A DNA stretch of 64,000 bases, taken from the NCBI GenBank assembly GCA_030651765.1, contig JAUSBY010000011.1, positions 186,001 through 250,000 of the forward strand, in the 5' to 3' direction. The notes beneath the pieces were generated by a model. That model saw only the letters and a program-made list of their open reading frames with translations, ran no database searches and was not told the DNA's origin. Made by a program: the position numbers and the translations under genes. Shown in pieces: positions 8,101 to 16,343 of this stretch. The stretch comes from Coriobacteriia bacterium (GTDB taxonomy: Bacteria > Actinomycetota > Coriobacteriia > Anaerosomatales > Anaerosomataceae). The stretch's first letter is position 1. Every line of letters begins with the position of its first letter.

Positions 8101-8915
8101 CCGGGGTCGTCGTGACACAGGCGATGCGCCGCCAGGCCCTCGGTCTTTCCGCAATGATAGCCGCGCTCATGGCGGTGCAGGCGGCCGGCGGGCTGCTCGT
8201 GCCGTCGCTGTACCGCGATGCCGAGTGGGCGAGGGCCGCCTGGTACGGCAACGACATCGTCACACTCGCGGTGGCGGTCCCGCTCCTCGTGGGCGCCCTC
8301 GTGTTCGCCCGGCGGGGCTCGCTTCGCGCCGAACTCGTCTGGTTCGCGATGCTCGGCTACGCGCTGTACAACTACGCGTACTACGTCTTTGGCGCACGGA
8401 TGAACGAGCTCTTCCCGCTGTACGTGGCGCTGTTCGTCGCTCCGGCAGTCGCGCTCGTGTTGGCGCTCGGCCGATTCGACGCAACCGCGCTTGCGGCTGC
8501 AGTCTCGGGGCGGGCGCCGCGACGCCTTGTTGCCGGGTACATGGCGCTTACCGGCGTCGGTCTGGCGATGGCCTGGCTCGCGCAATGGGCGGGATGGGTG
8601 TTCTCGGGCATCGAACCTGCGATCGGCGAGGAGGCGTTCAAGCTCATCGCTTCTCTCGACCTGTCGCTCATGGTGCCCTACTTCGTTCTCGGCGCGGCAC
8701 TACTGTGGCGGAGTCACCCGTGGGGCTACATCCTCGGCGCGATCATGTGCCTCAAAGGGGCGACGTACACGCTTGTGCTGACCGTGTCGTCAGCGGTTGC
8801 TGCAACGCGCGGCATCGAGGGCACCGCAGCACAGATACCCGTGTGGGCCGCATGGACGCTCGTCGGCGCGGTGGCAGCCGGCGCGCTGCTCGCGGGCGTG
8901 CGGCGCGCCGGGTGA
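8097..8915 (+). CDS. Conserved multi-spanning membrane protein
   Basis: A protein of 272 residues and about eight membrane helices, mostly Ala/Val/Leu. The start was set at GTG 8097 (GTGA overlap with the flavodoxin stop); GTG 8112 is also possible. The conserved-looking motif FAMLGYALYNYAYYVFGARMN lies in the middle. No transporter signature or catalytic residues are seen. Co-transcribed with the flavodoxin gene. Confidence 0.7.
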   Translation: MTGVVVTQAMRRQALGLSAMIAALMAVQAAGGLLVPSLYRDAEWARAAWYGNDIVTLAVAVPLLVGALVFARRGSLRAELVWFAMLGYALYNYAYYVFGARMNELFPLYVALFVAPAVALVLALGRFDATALAAAVSGRAPRRLVAGYMALTGVGLAMAWLAQWAGWVFSGIEPAIGEEAFKLIASLDLSLMVPYFVLGAALLWRSHPWGYILGAIMCLKGATYTLVLTVSSAVAATRGIEGTAAQIPVWAAWTLVGAVAAGALLAGVRRAG

Positions 8916-8931
8916 GGCGGCTACGTCCCGA

Positions 8932-9507
8932 CTAGCGCGGCGGTCGGCCATCGGCGGCCGCGCTCACCGTCTCGGCGATACGCCGCGCACGTGTCTCCGG
9001 CCGCTTCGCGCTTGCGATCCAGAAGAGCGCCATCCGCCGGGCGGAGACGGCGAGGGAGTCGAAACCTGCCCGGGCCCCGGGGTGCGCATGGAGCTCTCGA
9101 GACAGGTCGTCCGGTTCGATCAGGTCGTCCGCATCGCTCAGGATGTCCCAGGATCCGTCGGCCCGTGCGCGGTCCACGGCTGCCTGGCCAGCGGGCATCA
9201 TGAGGCCTGCGGCGGAAAGGCGCGCAACACGCTCCTTGTTGCTCTTTGCCCACACGCTGCCGGGACGCCTGGGGGTCATCGCTCCGGTGTAACGGTGTTC
9301 ATCGAGCCGCCGGGCCATCGAGTCGATCCAGCCGAAGCACAGCGCCTCTTCCACCGCATCCTCGTAGGTGAGCGCGGTGACCGGGTTGCCCTTCTTCCCG
9401 ATGGCGAGCCGGACCCCGGGCGACGTTGCATGGTGCTCGACGAGCCACGCACGCCACTCGGCGCGGTCCTTCGGCTCCAGCAGTTCGAGGGAGTCGGGGG
9501 ACGCCAT
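8932..9507 (-). CDS. YdeI/OmpD-associated family protein
   Basis: The 191 residues fit the YdeI (DUF1801-related, bacteriocin-protection) family: WLVEHHATSPGVRLAIGKK, then YEDAVEEALCFGWIDSMARRLDEHRY, then TPRRPGSVWAKSNKERV, and a C-terminal helical part. The biochemical role of the family is not established. It is followed seven bases later by the GyrI-like gene's stop and may be co-transcribed with it. Confidence 0.88.
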   Translation of the reverse strand: MASPDSLELLEPKDRAEWRAWLVEHHATSPGVRLAIGKKGNPVTALTYEDAVEEALCFGWIDSMARRLDEHRYTGAMTPRRPGSVWAKSNKERVARLSAAGLMMPAGQAAVDRARADGSWDILSDADDLIEPDDLSRELHAHPGARAGFDSLAVSARRMALFWIASAKRPETRARRIAETVSAAADGRPPR

Positions 9508-9514
9508 CGGCGCT

Positions 9515-9988
9515 CTAGTCCGCGACGATCGGGATGCGGATCTCGGTCATGTAGTCCTCCGGTGCGACCGTTGCCGGATCCGAGTAGTAGACCTCCATCG
9601 GCGGGCCGGCCGGCCTATAGCCCTGCGCGGCGATCCACGTCCAGAGTGCGTCGTAGGTGGGCGCCACGGTCTCATACGGCCCAGTATGCACGGTGCTCGC
9701 GACCGTGGTGGAGGGGACGTGTCTCACGCCGACCCCCGCGGCATCCGGTTCCTGTTCGGCGGCGTCACCGGCGATCGGGGCCCAGAGCTCCCAGCGCGCC
9801 TCTGACTCGGGCGTCTCGGGCGGCATCGTGAGGTAGACCGCGGCGGGCATCCCCGCAGGCGTGAGCCCGTGCTGGGCGATCCAACCGTAGAGCTGCCCGT
9901 AGCCCTCGGGCGTCTGCGAATACGCGCCCCGCATCGGAAGGTAGGCCACGGTCTGTGCCTCGGACTGCTTGATTTCCGCCTCGAACAT
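9515..9988 (-). CDS. GyrI-like small-molecule-binding protein
   Basis: The 157 residues form a stand-alone AraC-type effector-binding (GyrI/SHS2) domain with two repeats: QTVAYLPMRGAYSQTPEGYGQLYGWI and TVASTVHTGPYETVAPTYDALWTWI. There is no DNA-binding domain. The start was chosen at ATG 9988, with GGAGG 8 bases upstream. It probably binds a hydrophobic small molecule; the ligand is unknown. Confidence 0.88.
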   Translation of the reverse strand: MFEAEIKQSEAQTVAYLPMRGAYSQTPEGYGQLYGWIAQHGLTPAGMPAAVYLTMPPETPESEARWELWAPIAGDAAEQEPDAAGVGVRHVPSTTVASTVHTGPYETVAPTYDALWTWIAAQGYRPAGPPMEVYYSDPATVAPEDYMTEIRIPIVAD

Positions 9989-10077
9989 GAGAACCACCTC
10001 CGGACTGGCTATACCCGTTCCGGGTGCCGGAGCGCGACTCCTCACAAAGCCGCGGAGAGCAGCGCGAAGCGCAGGAA

Positions 10078-10129
10078 GCGGCCCCCCTCCGTCGATGGCA
10101 TGCACAGTGTGCGCCCGGAAGGGGGCCGC
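10078..10129 (-). terminator. Strong hairpin terminator after the lipoprotein gene
   Basis: GCGGCCCCCCTCCG pairs with CGGAAGGGGGCCGC (13 of 14 pairs). It lies 21 bases downstream of the minus-strand lipoprotein stop and upstream of the GyrI-like gene's promoter region. Confidence 0.75.
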
Positions 10130-10150
10130 CGCGAGACGGTGTTCTCTGGG

Positions 10151-10576
10151 CTACTCGGCGATACCCGTGTCGCTGAGCTCCTCGATCGAGTCGACGATGA
10201 CCTCGGGGCCGGCCATGCGGATCGATGCTCCATCGAAGCGGGTTCCGAGGATCGAGACGGTCTTGCCCTCGAGCGCCTCGAGTTCCGAGGCGAACTCGTC
10301 GGCGTTGTTCACGACCGCGATGACCGCATCGGGGCCGCCGTCTGCCTCGGTGCCGCCGGCTATCGCATACAGGCCACCCTCGAGGTCACGATACTCAAGC
10401 GTGCCGATGACCTGGACGGTACCGTCGTCGAGATCGTACATGCCGGGTGCGAGCCGCAGTCCGGCGGCGTCGCCAGGCACGTCGACAGCCGGTTCCGGCT
10501 CGGCTGTAGACGCACAGCCGACGAGAACGGCGCCGAGCGCCAGCGTCAGAATGAGTGCCGCTATTCGCGCGTACAT
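10151..10576 (-). CDS. Predicted lipoprotein
   Basis: A 141-residue product with a lipoprotein signal (hydrophobic stretch, then LVGC, lipidated Cys at residue 21). The mature part is beta-rich and acidic, with VQVIGTLEYRDLEGGLYAIAGG and GKTVSILGTRFDG resembling a small OB-fold. GGGAGG lies 6 bases before ATG. Monocistronic, with its own terminator. Function unknown. Confidence 0.75.
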   Translation of the reverse strand: MYARIAALILTLALGAVLVGCASTAEPEPAVDVPGDAAGLRLAPGMYDLDDGTVQVIGTLEYRDLEGGLYAIAGGTEADGGPDAVIAVVNNADEFASELEALEGKTVSILGTRFDGASIRMAGPEVIVDSIEELSDTGIAE

Positions 10577-10658
10577 GGTGCACCTCCCTGGTTGCAGGTC
10601 CTTCCAGGCATTCAGACGGTACCCGGCGCCGCGGGGTTCGCAAACAAGGGACCGGCCG

Positions 10659-11717
10659 TCAGGCGGTCGCGTAGTGGGTCAGGACGATGAGCGCTCGGTA
10701 CGTAAGCCATCGGCTCGGCTGGCCCTTCTCCTCGACGTCCGAGAGCATCTTGCCGTTGAACGTGGTGCGCAGCGTCCAGCGTGACCGGGTGTCGGCTGCC
10801 GAGCGGACCGCTTCGAGCGCCAGATCGTATTCCGGTCGCGTCGGCTCGCCGTGAAGCGCGAGCGCATGGAGCGCTTCCAGCGCGTCGGAGTTGTACGACA
10901 GCGGGTAGCCGAAGCGCAGCCAGCCGGGCTTGGGGCCGTAGGTGAGAGGCGCGTGCTCGGCTAAGAAACGCGCGCGATAGTCCTCGACCTCGGCAGCGGG
11001 CATGTTGAACGCACCGTCCTGGAACGCGCGAGCCTCGGCTGGCAGACTGCGAAACACCTGTCTGTCGCGGAGCGCCGTCACGCAGGCGTCCCGGAGTTCT
11101 TTGGCGCCTGCGGGCCACAGGTCGCGCGGTACCTCGGCCAAGAAGAGCAGCGTCTTGGGTGTGAGCATGTGGCAGTAGCCGTTGAGGTGGGAGCCTCTAC
11201 CGCCCCGGCAGTCGACACAGCCGAGTTCGTCGTGAAGGTCCGAGCAGTATCTGAGCGCTGCGATCACGCGTTCGTCGCGCGCGTAGCCGAGACGTGCGAG
11301 TGCGCGGGCGACGTTGGCGGTCAGGCACGGAATCGAGCCTGCCGCTCGCCCCCCGGTGCAACTCCACGATCCGTCGGGAAGCTGACGCGTGAAGGCGTAC
11401 TCGGCTGCCGCGCGCACCCTCTCGTCATCTCCGTCGGCGTACAGTTCGCCGAGGAAATGGATCTGCCACAGGCTGCCGCCGTACTTCTGGTAGTCACGAC
11501 CGGGCGGGGCCCACGACCCGTCCGGCTGCATGAGGTCGAGGATGCGCGCAACCGGCTCGTAGGTGCCGCGTCGCGCCCACATCTGCTCAAGCTCGGTCGA
11601 GTCCGACTCCCCGAGCAGCGCCCGTCGGGTGAGGACGGCGACCGCCGGATTCTCCTCCGAGGTCAGCCAGTCCAGCGTGTCGGCAGGAATGACTGGTGTG
11701 CGGTGCGCGTCCTCCAT
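10659..11717 (-). CDS. Prenyltransferase/squalene-oxidase-repeat-like protein
   Basis: A protein of 352 residues made of alpha-helical repeats with QPDGSW and QLPDGSWSC, the QW-type motifs of alpha/alpha-barrel terpene cyclases and prenyltransferase beta subunits. Cysteines and His in CVDCRGG and GYCHML may bind zinc. The catalytic DXDD motif of squalene cyclases is not seen, so cyclase activity is doubtful. ATG 11717 was chosen with GAGGAGG 8 bases upstream; the frame is open beyond it. Divergent from the lipoprotein at 11839. Confidence 0.75.
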   Translation of the reverse strand: MEDAHRTPVIPADTLDWLTSEENPAVAVLTRRALLGESDSTELEQMWARRGTYEPVARILDLMQPDGSWAPPGRDYQKYGGSLWQIHFLGELYADGDDERVRAAAEYAFTRQLPDGSWSCTGGRAAGSIPCLTANVARALARLGYARDERVIAALRYCSDLHDELGCVDCRGGRGSHLNGYCHMLTPKTLLFLAEVPRDLWPAGAKELRDACVTALRDRQVFRSLPAEARAFQDGAFNMPAAEVEDYRARFLAEHAPLTYGPKPGWLRFGYPLSYNSDALEALHALALHGEPTRPEYDLALEAVRSAADTRSRWTLRTTFNGKMLSDVEEKGQPSRWLTYRALIVLTHYATA

Positions 11718-11838
11718 GTCGGCGACCTCCTCGCGGGTATATGCCCGGAAGAGAGCGCCTCTGGCAGGATGCAGGAGGGGCTGGCTCGTTCCCGAAGGTG
11801 TCTCTTGGAGGACGTGCGTCGAGTGGGGAGGCAGTGTC

Positions 11839-12345
11839 GTGAGGAGACTACTGATAGGATCTTTCGTCATCGTTCTTGCACTCGGGCTTGTCGGCTGCAA
11901 GAGCGTCTCGGAGAAGATCGGCGAGGAGATCGCTGGAGGGGTCGTCGGCGCCGACGTCGAGGTCGACGAGGATCGTGTCACGATCGAGACGGATGAGGGC
12001 GAAACCACCATTGCCGGTGGTGAAGCCGTACTCGTTCAGGAGTTTCCCGACGACTTCCCGCTCTATGACGCGAAGGTGGAGACTTCCACGATGTTCAGCG
12101 AGAGCGGCCGTGAGCATATCTACGTCCTGCTCAGCACCGGTGACACGGTGAACGACGTCTACGACTGGTACAGGTCGAAGCTGGAGCCGGCCGGCTGGAC
12201 GCTCAAAGATGATGTGAAGATGAATACGGGGGATGGTGAGCTGGCGCAGCTGGTTGCGGAGTCGGGCGACAGGGAGGTCGCGTTGATGATCAGTGCCGGT
12301 GACGACGGCACCGAGATCGTGATCAACCTGTACTTGACCGAGTGA
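11839..12345 (+). CDS. Predicted lipoprotein
   Basis: The 168 residues begin with a lipoprotein signal ending LGLVGC, so it is anchored outside the membrane. The mature part begins with an acidic, mostly beta region and continues with FPDDFPLYD, then a domain with YDWYRSKLEPAGW, a pattern seen in many uncharacterised bacterial lipoproteins. GTG start with GGGAGG 8 bases upstream. Confidence 0.75.
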   Translation: MRRLLIGSFVIVLALGLVGCKSVSEKIGEEIAGGVVGADVEVDEDRVTIETDEGETTIAGGEAVLVQEFPDDFPLYDAKVETSTMFSESGREHIYVLLSTGDTVNDVYDWYRSKLEPAGWTLKDDVKMNTGDGELAQLVAESGDREVALMISAGDDGTEIVINLYLTE

Positions 12346-12349
12346 TACG

Positions 12350-12380
12350 CGGCGCCGGTGCCCGAGGGCGCGCGGCGCCG
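12350..12380. terminator. Hairpin between convergent genes
   Basis: CGGCGCCG occurs twice 15 bases apart; being self-complementary, the copies can pair in a hairpin in either direction. It sits between the stops at 12345 and 12386. Confidence 0.45.
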
Positions 12381-12385
12381 GGCGG

Positions 12386-12883
12386 TCACTCCACCACGAC
12401 GAGCGAGGCCGTGGTCACGCCGTCGGCCGCGGGCTCGGCGATGACGGTGACCTGCGCGCCGGGGGCGAGATCTCCCGCGCCCTCGGCGTAGGCTACGATC
12501 GTGTCCTCGTCGGTGTAGACCGTCTGCGAACCGCCACCCTCGAGCGACAGCGTGAGCGTGTCGTCCGCTACCTCGATGACCTCGCCTTCGAGGGTGCCGC
12601 CGCGCATCGGCCCGCCCGCCCGCGCGGCGTCGTCGCCGAAGTTCTCCTGCATGAACTCGAGGCGCTCCTCGTCGGTCATGTCTTCGAACTCGGCTCGCTG
12701 CTCATCGGTCATGCTGGCCATCGGTCCGCCGCCGGGCACTGCGCCGTCGGCAGCGAGCAGGCCGCCCCGGGCGAGCCCGGTGGGGCTCTGGGCGCGCTGG
12801 TACGCTGTGCCGCCCCAGAACGCCACGCCGGCGACTACGAGCATGCCGAGCATCAGGACGACGATCTTCACGGGACCCTTCAT
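12386..12883 (-). CDS. Membrane-anchored protein with small beta domain
   Basis: The 165 residues show one N-terminal membrane segment, an acidic helical stretch (residues 55-85: MTDEQRAEFEDMTDEERLEF), then a beta domain with TLEGEVIEVADDTLTLSLEGGG and GAQVTVIAEPAADG, close to the DUF5666 OB-like fold. It is last in the MacAB-like operon, 48 bases after the permease stop, and may be an accessory or sensor of the exporter. That role is inference. Confidence 0.7.
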   Translation of the reverse strand: MKGPVKIVVLMLGMLVVAGVAFWGGTAYQRAQSPTGLARGGLLAADGAVPGGGPMASMTDEQRAEFEDMTDEERLEFMQENFGDDAARAGGPMRGGTLEGEVIEVADDTLTLSLEGGGSQTVYTDEDTIVAYAEGAGDLAPGAQVTVIAEPAADGVTTASLVVVE

Positions 12884-12931
12884 GAGAACTCCTCTCGTGG
12901 CTGCGAGGTGACGTCGCGGCCGGACACTCCT

Positions 12932-14152
12932 CTACTGGTATCTGAGCGCCTCGATCGGGCTTAGCGCTGCCGCCCGACGTGCGGGGTAGTAGCCGAAGAC
13001 GATCCCGATGAACGCGCACACGCCGACGGCGAGCAGCACCGAGTCGAGGGTGATGATCGCGGTGGCCCCGAGCAGGTTCGCCGCCAGTGCGCCGATGCCC
13101 CAGCCAGCGAGTATGCCGAGCGCGCCGCCGATCAGGGTGAGCGTGATCGACTCGGCAAGGAACTGTGCCGATATCGCGGAGCTGTCGGCCCCGATCGCCT
13201 TGCGCAGGCCGATCTCGCGGGTTCGCTCGGTCACGGTCGTGAGCATCATGTTCATGATCCCGATGCCGCCCACCAGCAGCGAGATCCCGGCGATGCCTGC
13301 CAGCAGCGTCGTGAACGTACCCGTGACGGTCGAGACGGTCTCCATCAGGTCGGACATGTTCATGATGGAGAAGTCGGCGTAGTCGGCGTCGGCGATGCCG
13401 TGGCGCTCGAGGAGTAGGCCCTCAACCGACGTCTCGGCGGCGTCCATCTGCTCCTCGTCGGACACGGTGAGCGTGATCGCCGAGAGGTACTCGCTGCCGG
13501 TGACGTATCGCTGGCAGGTCGAGAGCGGGATCAAGGCCGCCGAGTCCACGCTGGTGAACCCGGAGACTCCCTTCTCCTCCAACACTCCCACAACCGTGAG
13601 CAGCATGTTGCCCGAGCGGATCCTGGCGCCCACCGGATCGGTGTCCTCGCCGAAGAGGTCGGCAGCGAGCGTGGCGCCTAGAACGACCACCTGTGCGTTG
13701 GCTGCGTCGTCGCGTTCCGAGATGAATGCCCCGGAGGTGAGCGTGAGTCCGCTCACCTCGGCGTACGCGGGGGTCACACCGATGAACTGAGCGTTTGCGT
13801 TGGTCTCGGGCGCCACCAGCTGTCCTTGACCCTGTGCGGCGGGCGCGATGCCGGCGATGAGCGAGAGGCCCGCGAGCGCCTCGGCGTCCTCACGGGTGAG
13901 CGACTCGACAGAGGCGCCAGACGCCCGCGCGCCCGGACCGCTCATGCCTCCCGCCGAGGGCGAGACCGTGAGCAGGTTGGAGCCGGCCGCCTGGATGCTC
14001 TGCTCGATGGATGCCTGGCTTCCCTGACCGATCGCCACCATCGCGATGACTGAGGCGATCCCCACGACTATGCCAAGCACGGTCAGGCCGCTTCGCACCT
14101 TGTTGGCGGTAAGCGAGTAGAGCGTCTCGCTGATGAGGTCGGCGAAGCGCAT
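12932..14152 (-). CDS. MacB-type ABC exporter permease
   Basis: The 406 residues have the MacB/FtsX layout: a first membrane segment (GLTVLGIVVGIASVIAMVAIG), a large extracytoplasmic MacB_PCD domain (about 45-270), then three C-terminal segments including GGIGIMNMMLTTVTERTREIGLRKA, the family signature. It follows the ATPase gene without a gap. With the adaptor it would export peptides or small molecules across the membrane. Confidence 0.92.
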   Translation of the reverse strand: MRFADLISETLYSLTANKVRSGLTVLGIVVGIASVIAMVAIGQGSQASIEQSIQAAGSNLLTVSPSAGGMSGPGARASGASVESLTREDAEALAGLSLIAGIAPAAQGQGQLVAPETNANAQFIGVTPAYAEVSGLTLTSGAFISERDDAANAQVVVLGATLAADLFGEDTDPVGARIRSGNMLLTVVGVLEEKGVSGFTSVDSAALIPLSTCQRYVTGSEYLSAITLTVSDEEQMDAAETSVEGLLLERHGIADADYADFSIMNMSDLMETVSTVTGTFTTLLAGIAGISLLVGGIGIMNMMLTTVTERTREIGLRKAIGADSSAISAQFLAESITLTLIGGALGILAGWGIGALAANLLGATAIITLDSVLLAVGVCAFIGIVFGYYPARRAAALSPIEALRYQ

Positions 14153-14947
14153 CTATACGTCACCGTCAGGAGCCGCGGCCGGGTGGAGAGCGTCGTCCGC
14201 GACCGGTATCGCGCCGGCGCCGTACTGCCGCACGTGAGCATCGGCGATTGCGGCATCCTCGACGATGAAGCCGTCCTGCAGGCGAACGATGCGGTGCGTT
14301 CGGGCGGCGATGTCCGGCTCGTGAGTGATGAGTACGATCGTGCGTCCCTCGGCATTGAGGCTGCCGAAGAGCTCCATGACCGAGTCTCCGGTTGCCGTGT
14401 CGAGGTTGCCCGTCGGCTCGTCGGCCAGCACGAGCGAGGGGTCGTTGACGAGCGAGCGGGCGATCGCCACGCGCTGCATCTGTCCACCGGAGAGTTCGTT
14501 GGAGCGGTGGGTCCAGAGCTTCTCCTCAAGCCCGACCGCGCGCAGCGCCGCCGCTGCGCGCTCGTCGCGCTCGTCGCGCGCCACGCGCGTGTAGAGCATC
14601 GGCATCAGCACGTTGCGCAGCACCGTCGAGCGGGGGAGGAGATTGAACGCCTGGAAGACGAACCCCACGGTCGTCCGGCGCACCTCGGCAAGCTCGTAGT
14701 CGTCGAGTGCCGAGACGTCTTGCCCGGCGAGCGCGTACGTGCCGGTGGTGGGTATGTCGAGGCAGCCGAGGATGTGCATGAGCGTGGACTTGCCCGAGCC
14801 GGATGGCCCCATGATCGCGGTGAACTCACCCGGTGCGATCGCGAGTGACACGCCGCGCAGGGCGTGCGTCTCGGCGCCTGCGCCGTCGTAGACCTTGGTG
14901 AGGTCGCGGGCTTCGATGACCGGCGTCACCGGCGCGGCGCTACCCAC
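14153..14947 (-). CDS. MacB/LolD-type ABC transporter ATPase
   Basis: A protein of 264 residues with Walker A GPSGSGKST, Q-loop in VGFVFQAFNLLPRSTV, signature LSGGQMQR, Walker B LVLADEPTGNLD and the H-loop in IVLITHE. It is the energising subunit of the exporter encoded on both sides: it overlaps the adaptor gene by 8 bases and abuts the permease gene. Confidence 0.95.
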   Translation of the reverse strand: MGSAAPVTPVIEARDLTKVYDGAGAETHALRGVSLAIAPGEFTAIMGPSGSGKSTLMHILGCLDIPTTGTYALAGQDVSALDDYELAEVRRTTVGFVFQAFNLLPRSTVLRNVLMPMLYTRVARDERDERAAAALRAVGLEEKLWTHRSNELSGGQMQRVAIARSLVNDPSLVLADEPTGNLDTATGDSVMELFGSLNAEGRTIVLITHEPDIAARTHRIVRLQDGFIVEDAAIADAHVRQYGAGAIPVADDALHPAAAPDGDV

Positions 14948-16199
14948 GGAAGCCGCCGCCCATGCCCGGAACCATCATGCCGCCTCCGCCGGGAGTCCCG
15001 GTATCGCTGTCGGTGGCGTCGATCGTCTGGGTCACCACGACGTCGCCCTCGGCCAGGCCGGAGAGGATCTCCGTCTGCGTGGCGCTTGCCAGTCCGGTCT
15101 CAACCGGTACCTGACGCGGCTCGATCGCACCGCTGTCCATGACGAGCACGTAGTAGTCGCCGTCGCCGTCGGAGTGAAGCGCCGAGTTCGAGACGATGAG
15201 CGTGTCGCGCGCGACCTCGGTCACGATGGTGGCCGCCGCAGACATGCCCGAGCGCAACGCTGAATCGGCCACGTCGATCGACAGCCAGACGTCGAAGGTG
15301 ACCACGCCGGAGGAGTTGGCGCCCTCGCTCGCTATGTCATACACCTTGCCGGTAGCGGCCAGGTCGGGAAGCGCGTCGAACTCGATATCGGCCCGCTGGC
15401 CTGGCAGGAGAGACGGCAGGTCGACCTCGTTCACCGTGAGACGCACCGCCAGCGGCTGTTCAGGTGCGATCGTGACAGGGGCGCTCGAAGTCCCGGATGA
15501 ACTGTCGTTTGCGGGGGTGTTCGACGAGCTGTCATCGCCGCCAGAGCCGCCGCTTATCGTGACGCTGTCGCCCTCCTCGATCCCGAGCGCGTGCACGATT
15601 CCGCTGCAAGGCGCGGTGACCGAGAGGTCCTCCTCGGCGGACTGTGCGACCGCGTACTCCGCCGAAGCGTTGACAAGCTGTGCCTGCGCCGAGGCGAGTT
15701 GCGCCTTGGCGACCGTCACGTCTGCCTCGGCCACGTCAACCTCGGCCGCGCTCACGGTGCGACTTGGGTCCGCGCTGCGTTGCTCGAGCGTCGAGAGCGC
15801 GGACTCGGCCTTGGTTACCTGGAGCTTCGCCTGTGCAACGCCCTGTTGCGCCTGCCGAAGGCTGGCGAGCGCTTTGGCGGTGCCCGCCTCCGCCGAGGCC
15901 GCGTCGAGCGTGAACAGCACGTCGCCGGTCGCTACGGTGGAGCCCTCGGCCACTGCGATCGACGCGATCGTTCCGGCTGCGTCGGGCCAGACCTCCGTTG
16001 TCCCGTCGACCTGTACGTTTCCGGTCCCGGCCACGGTGACCGAGATCGTGCCGAGCGTGACGGCCTCTGTTTCGTACGAGATGGCCGGCGCGGTCGTACC
16101 GCCGCCGCGCAGCGCGAGATACGTCGCCGCGCCGACCACTACGAGCGCGCCAAGCGCCACCTGCCCACGATGACGTCGGAGCCAGTTCCTGGGTGCCAT
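14940..16199 (-). CDS. HlyD/MacA-type periplasmic adaptor
   Basis: The 419 residues contain an N-terminal anchor, a lipoyl half-domain (GTIASIAVAEGSTVATGDVLFTL), a coiled-coil hairpin (about residues 95-190), the second lipoyl half (VTAPCSGIVHALGIEEGD), a beta-barrel and a Gly/Met-rich tail. A Ser/Gly/Asp linker (about 215-245) interrupts the lipoyl part. First gene of the four-gene exporter operon, divergent from ppcA. Confidence 0.92.
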   Translation of the reverse strand: MAPRNWLRRHRGQVALGALVVVGAATYLALRGGGTTAPAISYETEAVTLGTISVTVAGTGNVQVDGTTEVWPDAAGTIASIAVAEGSTVATGDVLFTLDAASAEAGTAKALASLRQAQQGVAQAKLQVTKAESALSTLEQRSADPSRTVSAAEVDVAEADVTVAKAQLASAQAQLVNASAEYAVAQSAEEDLSVTAPCSGIVHALGIEEGDSVTISGGSGGDDSSSNTPANDSSSGTSSAPVTIAPEQPLAVRLTVNEVDLPSLLPGQRADIEFDALPDLAATGKVYDIASEGANSSGVVTFDVWLSIDVADSALRSGMSAAATIVTEVARDTLIVSNSALHSDGDGDYYVLVMDSGAIEPRQVPVETGLASATQTEILSGLAEGDVVVTQTIDATDSDTGTPGGGGMMVPGMGGGFRG

Positions 16200-16343
16200 T
16201 ACCCCTCCCCCGAAGATGAGTCCTGCTGGTAGTCCACGTTAGCCAGCGGTCGCGGAGCGGCTGTCGGGAGCGTGTGGTGATGTTGTGGGGAATCGCCGCG
16301 TCGCGTAACGTCACAGGCACACGCGCGACCCCGAGGAGGCCGT